In this document: positions 8,362 through 16,052 of the stretch, in pieces
Numbering within the stretch: position 1 is the stretch's first letter
Layout of the letters: each line of letters opens with the position of its first letter
Source of the DNA: UBA5536 sp964592595
Lineage (GTDB): Bacteria; Bacteroidota; Bacteroidia; Bacteroidales; F082
Length of the DNA stretch: 64,000 nt
Assembly (NCBI GenBank): GCA_964592595.1
Contig: CAZQFH010000016.1
Location: forward strand, 1 to 64,000
Direction of reading: 5' to 3'
Position numbers and translations under genes: made by a program
Notes under the pieces: model-generated
What the model saw: the letters and a program-made list of their open reading frames with translations, nothing else
What the model was told of the DNA's origin: nothing
Databases searched by the model: none

Positions 8362-9024
8362 TTGACTAAGAAAGAAAAATATACTGCACTGATTGCTCAT
8401 TTTGAGGAATTTATGCCTATAGCAGAAACGGAGTTACACTTTGGATCACCTTATGAGCTTTTAGTGGCTGTTATTTTATCAGCTCAATGTACTGATAAAA
8501 GAGTTAATTTAATAACCCCGGGTTTTTTTGAAACTTTTCCTGATACGGAAGCTTTGGCTGTTGCATCACAAGAGGCAGTCTTCGAAAAAATTAAATCCTG
8601 TTCTTATCCCAATAACAAAGCAAAAAATTTGATTGGGATGGCAAAAGCCTTATTGAGTAGTTTTGAAGGGATAGTGCCTGATAGCGTTGAAGAACTGCAA
8701 AAACTTCCTGGTGTGGGTCGTAAAACAGCAAACGTGATTGCATCTGTGGTTTACAACAAGCCGGCTATGGCCGTTGATACGCATGTTTTCAGGGTTTCGG
8801 AGCGCATTGGGCTTACTACCCGCGCCAAAAATCCGTTGGATTCCGAAAGACAGTTAGTTAAATATTTACCAGAGGCAATAATCCCGAAAGCACATCACTG
8901 GCTTATTTTGCATGGCAGGTATGTTTGCAAGGCACGGAAACCTGATTGTGAAAATTGCGGTATTACGCATTTATGTAATTATTTTAAGAAGCAATATAAA
9001 CCAAAACTTCCAACAAAATCCTAA
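8362..9024 (+). CDS. nth: Endonuclease III (Nth), DNA glycosylase/AP lyase
   Basis: 220 aa from a TTG start at 8362 (reads MTKKEKY...). The frame is open upstream to another TTG at 8311, but a promoter -7 box lies at 8336-8343, inside that extension. The protein removes oxidised pyrimidines and cuts the abasic site in base excision repair. It has the helix-hairpin-helix LPGVGRKTANV with its catalytic Lys, the catalytic Asp in AVDTHVFRVSERI, and the C-terminal 4Fe-4S ligands spaced C-x6-C-x2-C-x5-C. It is followed after 61 nt by bcp, which has its own promoter. Confidence 0.95.
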   Translation: MTKKEKYTALIAHFEEFMPIAETELHFGSPYELLVAVILSAQCTDKRVNLITPGFFETFPDTEALAVASQEAVFEKIKSCSYPNNKAKNLIGMAKALLSSFEGIVPDSVEELQKLPGVGRKTANVIASVVYNKPAMAVDTHVFRVSERIGLTTRAKNPLDSERQLVKYLPEAIIPKAHHWLILHGRYVCKARKPDCENCGITHLCNYFKKQYKPKLPTKS

Positions 9025-9033
9025 CAAAAATTG

Positions 9034-9064
9034 TTGTTTAGCTCGTGAGTTAAAACTAAATTTG
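9034..9064 (+). promoter_or_regulatory. Promoter of bcp-recA
   Basis: TTG at 9034-9036 and TAAATTTG at 9057-9064 are separated by 20 nt, matching the Bacteroidota consensus. The start would be near 9069, about 17 nt before the bcp ATG. Confidence 0.7.
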
Positions 9065-9085
9065 TAAACCTTAAAAATAATAGAT

Positions 9086-9541
9086 ATGCTGCAAAAAGGC
9101 GATAAAGCACCTGCATTTAGCGGAACAGATCAAAACGGAAATAGTGTAACACTTGATGGTTTTAAAGGAAAAAAAGTAATTCTTTATTTTTACCCTAAAG
9201 ATAGCACTCCGGGCTGCACCAAAGAAGCCTGTAATTTACGTGATAATTATCAGGATTTGATTGACAAAGGATTTACGGTCGTTGGGGTAAGTCCGGATAA
9301 TGAAAAATCACACCAAAATTTTGCTGACAAGTTTGACTTGCCTTTTCCATTGCTTCCCGATCCGGAGCTCGAAATCATCAAAGCTTACGGGGCATGGGGC
9401 GAAAAAAATATGTATGGGAAAAAATATGAAGGACTCTTGCGCACTACTTTTATTATCAATGAGGAAGGTGAAATTGATGAAGTAATCAAAAAGGTAAAAA
9501 CAGACGATCATACCAACCAGATTTATAAATTGTATAACTAA
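9086..9541 (+). CDS. bcp: Thioredoxin-dependent thiol peroxidase (Bcp/PrxQ)
   Basis: 151 aa, full length. Reduces hydrogen peroxide and organic hydroperoxides with electrons from thioredoxin. The peroxidatic Cys is in STPGCTKEAC and the resolving Cys lies five residues later, the atypical two-Cys PrxQ pattern; FYPKDSTPGC and LRTTFIIN are the usual flanks. It is cytoplasmic, with no signal. It lies 12 nt before recA with no terminator between, so the two are almost certainly cotranscribed, linking peroxide removal to recombination repair. Confidence 0.95.
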   Translation: MLQKGDKAPAFSGTDQNGNSVTLDGFKGKKVILYFYPKDSTPGCTKEACNLRDNYQDLIDKGFTVVGVSPDNEKSHQNFADKFDLPFPLLPDPELEIIKAYGAWGEKNMYGKKYEGLLRTTFIINEEGEIDEVIKKVKTDDHTNQIYKLYN

Positions 9542-9553
9542 TAACTTAAAATA

Positions 9554-10585
9554 ATGACATCAGAAAAAGCCAAAGAAAACGCTGACAAAGTCAGGCTGGA
9601 AAAACTCAAGGCATTGGAAGCCACACTGGGTAATATCGAGAAAAATTTTGGTAAGGGCAGTATCATGAAACTGGGCGATAATGCCATCGAAAGTATCGAA
9701 AGCATCTCTACGGGATCTATTGCCTTAGATGCAGCGCTTGGAATTGGTGGTTTGCCCAAGGGCAGGGTAGTTGAAATATACGGACCTGAGAGTTCCGGGA
9801 AAACAACACTCGCTTTGCATGCCATTGCCGAAGCACAAAAAGCTGGAGGTATTGCTGCTTTTATTGATGCAGAGCATGCATTTGACAGATTTTATGCCAA
9901 AAAGCTGGGTGTTGACATTCAAAACCTGTTGATTTCGCAACCTGATCATGGTGAGCAAGCACTTGAAATTGCTGAGAATCTTATCCGTTCAGGTGCTATT
10001 GATGTCATTGTAATTGATTCTGTTGCAGCACTTACGCCTAAAAGCGAGATAGAAGGAGAGATGGGTGATAGTAAAATGGGCTTGCAGGCTCGTTTGATGT
10101 CGCAGGCTTTGCGTAAACTAACAGCTTCAATCAGCAGAACAGGTGCTATCTGTATTTTCATTAACCAGCTTAGGGATAAGATCGGTGTGATGTTTGGCAA
10201 CCCTGAAACAACAACAGGCGGTAATGCACTCAAATTTTACAGCTCGGTGCGACTTGATATCCGAAAGATCAGCCAGATAAAAGATGGCGAAAATGCAACC
10301 GGAAACCGCGTACGTGTTAAAGTAGTAAAAAATAAAGTGGCGCCTCCTTTCCGCAAGGCAGAATTTGATATTGTGTTTGGTGTCGGAATTTCACGTGTGG
10401 GCGAAATTATTGACCTTGGTGTTGATAATGGAATCATCAAAAAGAGCGGCTCCTGGTTTAGTTATGGAGAAACACGACTTGGGCAGGGACGTGATGCCGT
10501 GAAAACGCTTATTGATGAAAATCCGGAATTGGCTGCCGAACTTGAAGGTAAAATCAGGTTAGCACTTAGCAAAGTTGCTGAGTAA
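9554..10585 (+). CDS. recA: RecA recombinase
   Basis: 343 aa, standard RecA. Forms ATP-dependent filaments on single-stranded DNA for homologous recombination and SOS signalling. Walker A is GPESSGKTT near residue 75, Walker B VIVIDSVAALTPKSEIEGE near 150, and the loop L2 region FINQLRDKIGVMFGNPETTTGG follows. The C-terminal region is present. A strong hairpin at 10617-10643 ends the bcp-recA transcript. I saw no obvious palindromic SOS box at its promoter. Confidence 0.99.
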   Translation: MTSEKAKENADKVRLEKLKALEATLGNIEKNFGKGSIMKLGDNAIESIESISTGSIALDAALGIGGLPKGRVVEIYGPESSGKTTLALHAIAEAQKAGGIAAFIDAEHAFDRFYAKKLGVDIQNLLISQPDHGEQALEIAENLIRSGAIDVIVIDSVAALTPKSEIEGEMGDSKMGLQARLMSQALRKLTASISRTGAICIFINQLRDKIGVMFGNPETTTGGNALKFYSSVRLDIRKISQIKDGENATGNRVRVKVVKNKVAPPFRKAEFDIVFGVGISRVGEIIDLGVDNGIIKKSGSWFSYGETRLGQGRDAVKTLIDENPELAAELEGKIRLALSKVAE

Positions 10586-10616
10586 TCTTTTTTGACTAAA
10601 GTTTAATCTTTTAATC

Positions 10617-10643
10617 TCCAGGCTTTAATCACTAAAGCCTGGA
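10617..10643 (+). terminator. Terminator of bcp-recA
   Basis: TCCAGGCTTTA (10617-10627) pairs with TAAAGCCTGGA (10633-10643), a perfect 11-bp stem with a 5-nt loop, followed by an AT-rich but not pure-T tail. It ends 15 nt before the next start codon, so it also lies in the leader of the TPR gene. Confidence 0.75.
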
Positions 10644-10657
10644 TTAAATATATTGTT

Positions 10658-11689
10658 ATGCTATATCGCTCCCTGGCTATGTTAGTAATTGCAGGTTTTA
10701 TATTGGTATCATGCCAAAATAATTCTAAACAATCTGATAAACAGTCAACAGAACAATCTGGGACAAGCCAACAATTAACGGATCCTCTTGCTGGTTTAAA
10801 TCAAAGCATTGCTGCCGATAGTACTAATGCGAACTTGTATGTGGAACGAGCCCAACTTTATATGCAGCAAGATCGAATTGATAGGGCTTTAAGGGATATT
10901 AACCAGGCTTTAAGCTTTGATAATCAGCTTCTGGAAGCATATTTAACGCTTGCGGAGATTTATTATGGCATGGGACAGGCCGAGAGCGTAACTAAAACAC
11001 TTAATAAGGCTGCAGAAATTGCACCTCAAGACCCACGTCCGCAGATCAAACTTGCTGAGTTGCATCTGCTGCAGCGTAAGTTGAATCTAGCGTTGGGCTA
11101 TACAGACAAAGCTTTGGCAATGGGAGGTCAAAATCCTGAAGCTTATTATGTTAGAGGATTGATCTTTTTAGCCAGAGAAGACACTGTTTCAGCAATGAAA
11201 AATTTTATGATTGCTCGTGATCAGGACGAAAATTTCTTCGAGGCGCTTTATCAGATCGGTATGGTTTTTACAGCTCAGCATAACCCACTCGCTGTTGATT
11301 TTTTGGAGGATGCGATTCAACGCTTTCCTAATTCGGTAGTTGCGCGTTACCAATTAGCGCTCTATCTGCAAGAGCATGACCTTGTGGAAGAAGCTATTGC
11401 GCATTACGATACTTTGCTGATGATGCAACCTGATAATAGTCGCTTTATTTTTAATCTTGGATATGTAAATCTGGTTTACCTACAGGATTATGAGCAGGCC
11501 ATTTCCTATTTTGATGCTGCTTTATCCATTGATCCGGAATATGTGGATGCTTTATACAATAAGGGGCGAACGCTTGAAGAGATGGAGCAGTATGCAACTG
11601 CAAGAGACAGCTACGAAAAGGTACTCGAAAAACAGACTAATTACCCTTTGGCAGTTGAGGGGTTAAACAGGCTTGATCGACGTAAGTAA
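10658..11689 (+). CDS. TPR-repeat lipoprotein
   Basis: 343 aa. Lipoprotein signal with lipobox LVSC near residue 19, then a Ser/Gln-rich linker. From about residue 50 there are tandem tetratricopeptide repeats, each with the small-residue/Asp-Pro pattern (IDRALRDINQALSFDNQ, AESVTKTLNKAAEIAPQDP, LNLALGYTDKALAMGG, YEQAISYFDAALSIDPEY, YATARDSYEKVLEKQTNYP). It is probably a periplasmic-facing scaffold anchored in the inner or outer membrane. The partner is unknown. The stop codon abuts the stop of the convergent HPt gene. Confidence 0.85.
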   Translation: MLYRSLAMLVIAGFILVSCQNNSKQSDKQSTEQSGTSQQLTDPLAGLNQSIAADSTNANLYVERAQLYMQQDRIDRALRDINQALSFDNQLLEAYLTLAEIYYGMGQAESVTKTLNKAAEIAPQDPRPQIKLAELHLLQRKLNLALGYTDKALAMGGQNPEAYYVRGLIFLAREDTVSAMKNFMIARDQDENFFEALYQIGMVFTAQHNPLAVDFLEDAIQRFPNSVVARYQLALYLQEHDLVEEAIAHYDTLLMMQPDNSRFIFNLGYVNLVYLQDYEQAISYFDAALSIDPEYVDALYNKGRTLEEMEQYATARDSYEKVLEKQTNYPLAVEGLNRLDRRK

Positions 11690-12040
11690 TTATTCCTCAA
11701 ATTCTTGCCGTAATTCTGTAAGGTCTTCTACCAATTCTTGTGTTGCAATCTTTAGGTCCTCAAATAGCTTATCCAAATCAGAAGCATCTTTTTCGACACC
11801 TTTAATTTCCATTGTTCTGGCAAGCTGATGTGGTTTTTCGGCTACAAAATTGGCAATGACTCCCTTAAGGCTATGAGCATCAAACTTTAAAGTGTCAAAA
11901 TCTTTGGTTTTGATAGCATTCTCTATTCTTTCGATTCTCACGGGATGTTCGTTGATAAAAATATCAATAATTTCTAGTACAATCGGTTTGTCGAAATACT
12001 GAAAAGTATCCAGAAATGCTTCTTTGTCGATTACCTTCAT
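11690..12040 (-). CDS. Stand-alone HPt (histidine phosphotransfer) protein
   Basis: 116 aa, a single four-helix HPt domain. The phosphorylatable His is in FDAHSLKGVIANF (about residue 52), the classic HSLKG motif, with the following helix (KPHQLARTMEIKG) typical of HPt. There is no kinase or receiver domain and no neighbour kinase; the closest is the soluble hybrid kinase at 37.8 kb. It would carry phosphate from a hybrid kinase receiver to a separate response regulator. A -7 box lies at 12072-12079. Confidence 0.9.
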   Translation of the reverse strand: MKVIDKEAFLDTFQYFDKPIVLEIIDIFINEHPVRIERIENAIKTKDFDTLKFDAHSLKGVIANFVAEKPHQLARTMEIKGVEKDASDLDKLFEDLKIATQELVEDLTELRQEFEE

Positions 12041-12071
12041 AATGCCGGTCTTTAATATCAGATTTACCTTA

Positions 12072-12079
12072 CAAAAGTA
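12072..12079 (-). promoter_or_regulatory. Possible -7 box of the HPt gene
   Basis: The minus strand reads TACTTTTG, a perfect TAnnTTTG match 32 nt before the ATG at 12040. No clear -33 TTG is seen. Confidence 0.45.
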
Positions 12080-12350
12080 GCAGTTTTTTGTTATGCTTTA
12101 AAATAGATTTAACGACTGTCAAAAATATTACTTGCTGTTTTTATAACATTTTGGTTATTAAGGTTATGAAAAAAAAGTAATAGATTATAGAATTGAAGTT
12201 AGCTTTATGTTTAGAATACTGAAGAGCAAATAATAAGTTCTTGTTTTACAGGTTCTTTAAATGAATTGAGTAAGTCTTTTCTATCAGTCAACTCAATCTG
12301 GCCATGGTAATTTAGTTGCGCTGGTCTTACAAGCTATGCGATATTTTGAC

Positions 12351-12370
12351 GATTGAGCTGTAAGTCAATC
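12351..12370 (-). terminator. Weak hairpin downstream of feoAB
   Basis: GATTGA (12351-12356) pairs with TCAATC (12365-12370) around an 8-nt loop, 13 nt past the stop of feoAB. Only a weak U-tract follows on the minus strand. Confidence 0.3.
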
Positions 12371-12382
12371 TGCAAAGATCAT

Positions 12383-14911
12383 TTAAAACCCAAGCAGCAA
12401 ACCAACTTGATATATAGTAAAAGCTGCAATCCAGGCCAGACTTGTTGTGTAGAATGATGTGAATAAAGGCCATTTCCAGGCACCACTTTCTTTTTTGATA
12501 GCAGCAAAAACTGCAACACAAGGAAAGTAGATCAAGACGAAAACAAGGAAAGATATTGCAACTAAAGGTCGCATTACTTTTTGCCCTGCTTTTGAGCCTG
12601 AAGTATAAGTGTCTTCCTGCAATTTGCTAATCAGGCTTTCCGTTGGTTCATCATCGGGGCCAGTTTGGTATAAAACCCCCATGGTTGAGATTACAATTTC
12701 TTTTGCAGCCATTCCTGCAAGCAGGCTTACACCCATTTTCCAATCGAATCCCAAAGGTTGAATTGTAGGTTCGATGAATTTACCAATACGACCAATTATT
12801 GAGTTTTCCTGTTTTTTGCTTTGTTTTTCAAATTCCAGCTGAAGAATTTGCGCGTGTTTTTGCTCTGTTAAAGTATTTCTTAGACTAACATCTTTCTCTT
12901 TCAGCTCTTTTAATTGATTGTTGAAATGAGCTTCAACCTGAGTGATTTTTTCTTGATAAGTTCGGTCGATGTCGCGTCCTAAAGGAAGGTATCCAAGTGC
13001 CCAAATAATCATAGAAGCAACAAGGATGATCGTTCCCATTTTTTGTATATACTGACGCCCTTTGAACCAGGTTTGTTTGAAAATGGCTTTACCGGTTGGC
13101 ATACGATAGGGTGGAAGCTCCATCACAAAGGGCATTTCGTTAGCTTGAAACAAAACCCTTTTAAATACCCAGGCGAGTAGCCCCGCAAAAAGGATACCCA
13201 ACAAATAAATTCCGAACAGCATTGTGCCACGGTAATAATCAAAAAATGCGCTGATAATGAGTATATAAACTGGATAACGGGCGCTGCACGACATAAAAGG
13301 AATGATCATCATCGTAACCATTCGGTCGCTTTTGTTCTCGATGGTACGTGTAGCCATTATGGCCGGCACATTACAGCCAAAGCCCATTAATAGCGGGATA
13401 AATGATCGGCCATGCAAACCAACCCTATGCATTAACTTATCGACAATAAATGCCACTCTGGCCATATACCCTGTTGTCTCCAGCAGCGAAAGAAAGAAAA
13501 ATAAGATCAAAATATTAGGTAAGAAAACGATAACGCCTCCCACGCCACCAATAACGCCATCGACCACCAAATCGCGAAAGAAGTTGTCAGGCATTATGCG
13601 GTACATTACTTCTCCAAGCCATCCCATTAGTTGTTCGATCCATTGCATAGGGTAGTCGCCCAGAATAAAAGTTGCTTGAAAGATTCCCCACATCACCCCG
13701 ACAAAAATTGGATAACTGAGGTATTTATTAGTCAAAATACTGTCAATCCGCCTGCTTTTTGTTTTAACAGATTCTTTAGCTGGTTTAAAAGTTTCCTTAA
13801 GCGCTCCTTCAATAAAGCCATATTTGGCGTCAGTTATAATTGTTTCGGGTTCATCAGAATATACTGTGGCAATTTTTTCTGTTTCCTTTTCCAGAAAATC
13901 ACTTATCGAATTGTAGTTTACACAGGATTTGATCCGTGCAAGTTCTTCCTGATCGCCTTCGAGTAATTTGATAGCAAGATAGCGTGGCGAAATAATATTT
14001 GTAATATGCTGATTACCATCTACCTTTAGCAAGTCCTGTATTTTACGGATTGCTGCTTCTATTTCTTCACCATAGTTTACATGGATATGGCGAAGGTCGG
14101 GATCACGGTCTTCATGAACTTTGATAATACGTTCAAAAAGTTCAGTAATACCTTTGCCTTTTGATGCCACAGTAGGCACAAAAGGAATTCCCAACATTTT
14201 GCCAAGATGATCGTAATCGAACTGATCTCCTTTTTCGAGGAACTCATCGTACATATTCAAAGCCATTACTACTTTGATATCCATGTCGATCAACTGGGTA
14301 GTAAGGTAAAGGTTGCGTTCCAGGTTGGAAGCATCTACCACATTGAGAACGATATCAGGTAATTCTTCAAAAATATGATTGCGGACATAAAGTTCCTCTG
14401 GTGTGTAGCTTGTGATACTGTATGTTCCGGGCAGGTCAACAAGTTTAAAGGTATAATCCTTAAGTTGAAAAATAGCTGATTTTGCATCAATTGTAACACC
14501 AGAATAGTTGGCTACCCTTTCTTTGGAATGTGAAGCAAAATTAAAAAGGGTTGTTTTTCCTGAATTAGGGTTACCCACCAAAGCAACCGAAATAGTTTTA
14601 GAAGTTTTTAGGGTTCTTAGTTTGAGTGATTGTTCCAGCGCTTGAACACCGTGATAGGCAGAGTGGTTTGCCAATTTCATGGTATCTCCGTTCAATACTT
14701 CTATCAGTGCTGCTTCGCTGCGTCTGAGTGAAACTTCATAACCCATGATATTGTATTCAATTGGATCGCGCAGCGGAGCGTTCTTTACGACGATAACGGG
14801 TTTGCCCACAACAAAGCCCATTTCGATGATTCTTTTTCGAAAAGCACCTCGACCTTTCACCTTGGTGATGATTCCTTTTTCTCCTTCTTTAAGCTCTGCC
14901 AGGGTTTTCAT
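12383..14911 (-). CDS. feoB: FeoA-FeoB fusion, ferrous iron transporter
   Basis: 842 aa. Residues 1-75 are a FeoA-type SH3-like domain (KGRGAFRKRIIEMGFVVGKP). Then comes the FeoB G domain: G1 GNPNSGKTT near residue 111, G3 DLPGTYS, G4 NMYDE. The membrane part has the Gate motifs with conserved Cys (GFGCNVPAIMATRT and PFMSCSARYPVY). A charged, probably coiled-coil insert (about residues 680-730, rich in Lys, Glu and Gln) sits between membrane segments. It imports Fe(II) across the inner membrane with GTP control. The fusion replaces separate feoA. A perfect palindrome lies 54-71 nt before the start and a 7-bp hairpin at 14922-14939 lies in its leader. Confidence 0.97.
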   Translation of the reverse strand: MKTLAELKEGEKGIITKVKGRGAFRKRIIEMGFVVGKPVIVVKNAPLRDPIEYNIMGYEVSLRRSEAALIEVLNGDTMKLANHSAYHGVQALEQSLKLRTLKTSKTISVALVGNPNSGKTTLFNFASHSKERVANYSGVTIDAKSAIFQLKDYTFKLVDLPGTYSITSYTPEELYVRNHIFEELPDIVLNVVDASNLERNLYLTTQLIDMDIKVVMALNMYDEFLEKGDQFDYDHLGKMLGIPFVPTVASKGKGITELFERIIKVHEDRDPDLRHIHVNYGEEIEAAIRKIQDLLKVDGNQHITNIISPRYLAIKLLEGDQEELARIKSCVNYNSISDFLEKETEKIATVYSDEPETIITDAKYGFIEGALKETFKPAKESVKTKSRRIDSILTNKYLSYPIFVGVMWGIFQATFILGDYPMQWIEQLMGWLGEVMYRIMPDNFFRDLVVDGVIGGVGGVIVFLPNILILFFFLSLLETTGYMARVAFIVDKLMHRVGLHGRSFIPLLMGFGCNVPAIMATRTIENKSDRMVTMMIIPFMSCSARYPVYILIISAFFDYYRGTMLFGIYLLGILFAGLLAWVFKRVLFQANEMPFVMELPPYRMPTGKAIFKQTWFKGRQYIQKMGTIILVASMIIWALGYLPLGRDIDRTYQEKITQVEAHFNNQLKELKEKDVSLRNTLTEQKHAQILQLEFEKQSKKQENSIIGRIGKFIEPTIQPLGFDWKMGVSLLAGMAAKEIVISTMGVLYQTGPDDEPTESLISKLQEDTYTSGSKAGQKVMRPLVAISFLVFVLIYFPCVAVFAAIKKESGAWKWPLFTSFYTTSLAWIAAFTIYQVGLLLGF

Positions 14912-14921
14912 ATCAAACTAC

Positions 14922-14939
14922 TTTTGCTAAGAAGCAAAA
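14922..14939 (-). promoter_or_regulatory. Hairpin in the feoAB leader
   Basis: TTTTGCT (14922-14928) and AGCAAAA (14933-14939) form a perfect 7-bp stem with a 4-nt loop, ending 11 nt before the feoAB start codon. It could affect ribosome access; no data support that. Confidence 0.35.
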
Positions 14940-14964
14940 AACGTGTTTTTTTTAAAGCCAAAAC

Positions 14965-14982
14965 ATACCTAATGTTAGGTAT
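14965..14982. promoter_or_regulatory. Perfect palindrome upstream of feoAB, candidate metal-regulator operator
   Basis: ATACCTAA-TG-TTAGGTAT is an 8-bp perfect inverted repeat with a 2-nt spacer, 54-71 nt before feoAB and 4 nt after the stop of the DUF5063 gene. The half-site TTAGGT/ACCTAA resembles half-sites of DtxR-family iron/manganese repressors, though arranged in the opposite order to the classical DtxR box. Immediately downstream on the minus strand is TATGTTTTG, a -7-like sequence with one extra spacer base that overlaps the palindrome's last TAT. An alternative is a terminator for DUF5063, but the 2-nt loop argues against a stable hairpin. Confidence 0.55.
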
Positions 14983-14985
14983 TCA

Positions 14986-15531
14986 TTATTCGATAAGGAA
15001 GTCGTCTTCCTGATCGGCAGGTTTTTCTTCAGCAACGAGGGCATGAAGGGCAGGAAGCAGATTGGCCAGCCGGTTACCCCAATGTGTTGTATAATTGGCT
15101 TTGCATGCTGCGATAGCGTTTTCGCGGGCTGCCAGTTGTGGTTTTTTAAAGAGCATTATAAAGTCTTTCAGATCTTGGTAAACATCGGCCAGGTGTTCTG
15201 CAAAACTTCCTTTGAGCGTTTCGGTGATATGCGTGCCACTGTGATCGATGTACCAAAATTCATCCAAATCGCTGGTAAGTTCACGCAGGGCATTAAACAG
15301 GCCTTCATATTGTTCTTCAGTTACAAAGCGTTCGTTTGCTTCCGGGAATTCAGGTTCCATAACTGGGAGGAGGGTCCCACGCAGGTAAAGTAATGGAACC
15401 AATCCCTGCAATGAGTTGAAAAAAGCCTGCTGCTTAAGGTTTGATGTGTCTTCGATAAAATTACAGAATTCACTGGCTACTGCGGCCATCTCCAGTATGT
15501 TACGGGATAAAGTGGGGTCAGATGTGCTCAT
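14986..15531 (-). CDS. DUF5063-domain protein
   Basis: 181 aa from the ATG at 15531; a TTG at 15558 would extend it by 9 residues but lies in the promoter region. It is soluble and helical, matching the Bacteroidota DUF5063 family (EFCNFIEDTSNLKQQAFF, LLYLRGTLLP, ANERFVTEEQYEGLF, EFWYIDHSG, EHLADVYQDLKDF, THWGNRLANLLPALH). Function is unknown. It reads towards feoAB with 74 nt between, and diverges from the GreA-like gene with overlapping -7 boxes. Confidence 0.75.
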   Translation of the reverse strand: MSTSDPTLSRNILEMAAVASEFCNFIEDTSNLKQQAFFNSLQGLVPLLYLRGTLLPVMEPEFPEANERFVTEEQYEGLFNALRELTSDLDEFWYIDHSGTHITETLKGSFAEHLADVYQDLKDFIMLFKKPQLAARENAIAACKANYTTHWGNRLANLLPALHALVAEEKPADQEDDFLIE

Positions 15532-15539
15532 GTTTTCAT

Positions 15540-15570
15540 TTGGATTATTAACCGGCAAAGCTTAAATTTG
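15540..15570 (+). promoter_or_regulatory. Promoter of the GreA/B-like gene
   Basis: TTG at 15540-15542 and TAAATTTG at 15563-15570 are 20 nt apart. The start would be near 15575, so the GTG at 15576 is at the transcript end and the ATG at 15600 is the better translation start. Confidence 0.65.
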
Positions 15571-15582
15571 CTTATGTGATTG

Positions 15583-15590
15583 CAAAATTA
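15583..15590 (-). promoter_or_regulatory. Possible -7 box of the DUF5063 gene
   Basis: The minus strand reads TAATTTTG, matching TAnnTTTG, giving a start near 15578. It interleaves with the divergent plus-strand promoter (15540-15570). No -33 TTG was seen. Confidence 0.4.
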
Positions 15591-15599
15591 AACTATCTG

Positions 15600-16052
15600 A
15601 TGAAAACACCCGAATTTAAGGCCGAACTAATAGCACATTTGGTTCAGATGCAGGAACAAGCTATTGCGAATGCCCGATTGGCGATGGATGAAGCGCAGGA
15701 AGAAGCAAATAATTATGGAACACCCAAAGACCGTTATGATGGTTTCCGGAATCAACAGCTCAGGAGAAAAGATATGTTTGCGAAACAGTTAAATCAGGCT
15801 ATGTTAAACCTCGAGATGCTTAGTAAACCTGAATTGAAAAAATCACAAAACGAAGCTGGATTTGGTGCTTTGATTCAGACAGATTCTGATTTATTTTTTA
15901 TTGCAATCGGGATAGGCCTAACGCGTTTTAAAAACGAAGATGTAGTTGTTATCTCGATGTTGGTGCCGATATTTCAGGTTATGAAAGGAAAAAAGCTTGG
16001 AGATCACTTCAGTTTTAATAAGCGTAATTTTAAGATTATGGAGCTTATCTAA
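15600..16052 (+). CDS. GreA/GreB-like protein
   Basis: 150 aa from the ATG at 15600 (upstream GTG at 15576 rejected on promoter position). Residues about 5-80 form an antiparallel coiled-coil-like segment rich in Gln, Ala, Glu and Arg (FKAELIAHLVQMQEQAIANA, KDMFAKQLNQAMLNLEML). The C-terminal 70 residues resemble the FKBP-like GreA/GreB C-domain (VVISMLVPIFQVMKGKKLGD then FSFNKRNFKIMEL). The acidic tip of true cleavage factors is not evident, so it may bind the RNA polymerase secondary channel without cleavage activity, or act elsewhere. Family assignment is by pattern only. The 3' end overlaps the convergent barrel gene by 8 bp. Confidence 0.65.
   Translation: MKTPEFKAELIAHLVQMQEQAIANARLAMDEAQEEANNYGTPKDRYDGFRNQQLRRKDMFAKQLNQAMLNLEMLSKPELKKSQNEAGFGALIQTDSDLFFIAIGIGLTRFKNEDVVVISMLVPIFQVMKGKKLGDHFSFNKRNFKIMELI

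Larger units (their letters stand above)
12041..12382. other. 342-nt intergenic region with no gene
   Basis: AT-rich, with stops in all frames. It holds a -7 box for the HPt gene (12072-12079, minus strand TACTTTTG) at one end and a weak hairpin after feoAB (12351-12370) at the other. ATTGAGT (12265-12271) and ACTCAAT (12291-12297) are inverted but 19 nt apart. I see no tRNA or conserved RNA fold. A small RNA in the middle cannot be excluded. Confidence 0.5.

Noticed and set aside
12265..12297. Inverted ATTGAGT/ACTCAAT pair in the intergenic region before feoAB's end
   Set aside because: Arms are 7 bp with a 19-nt loop, no U-tract and no gene end close by.
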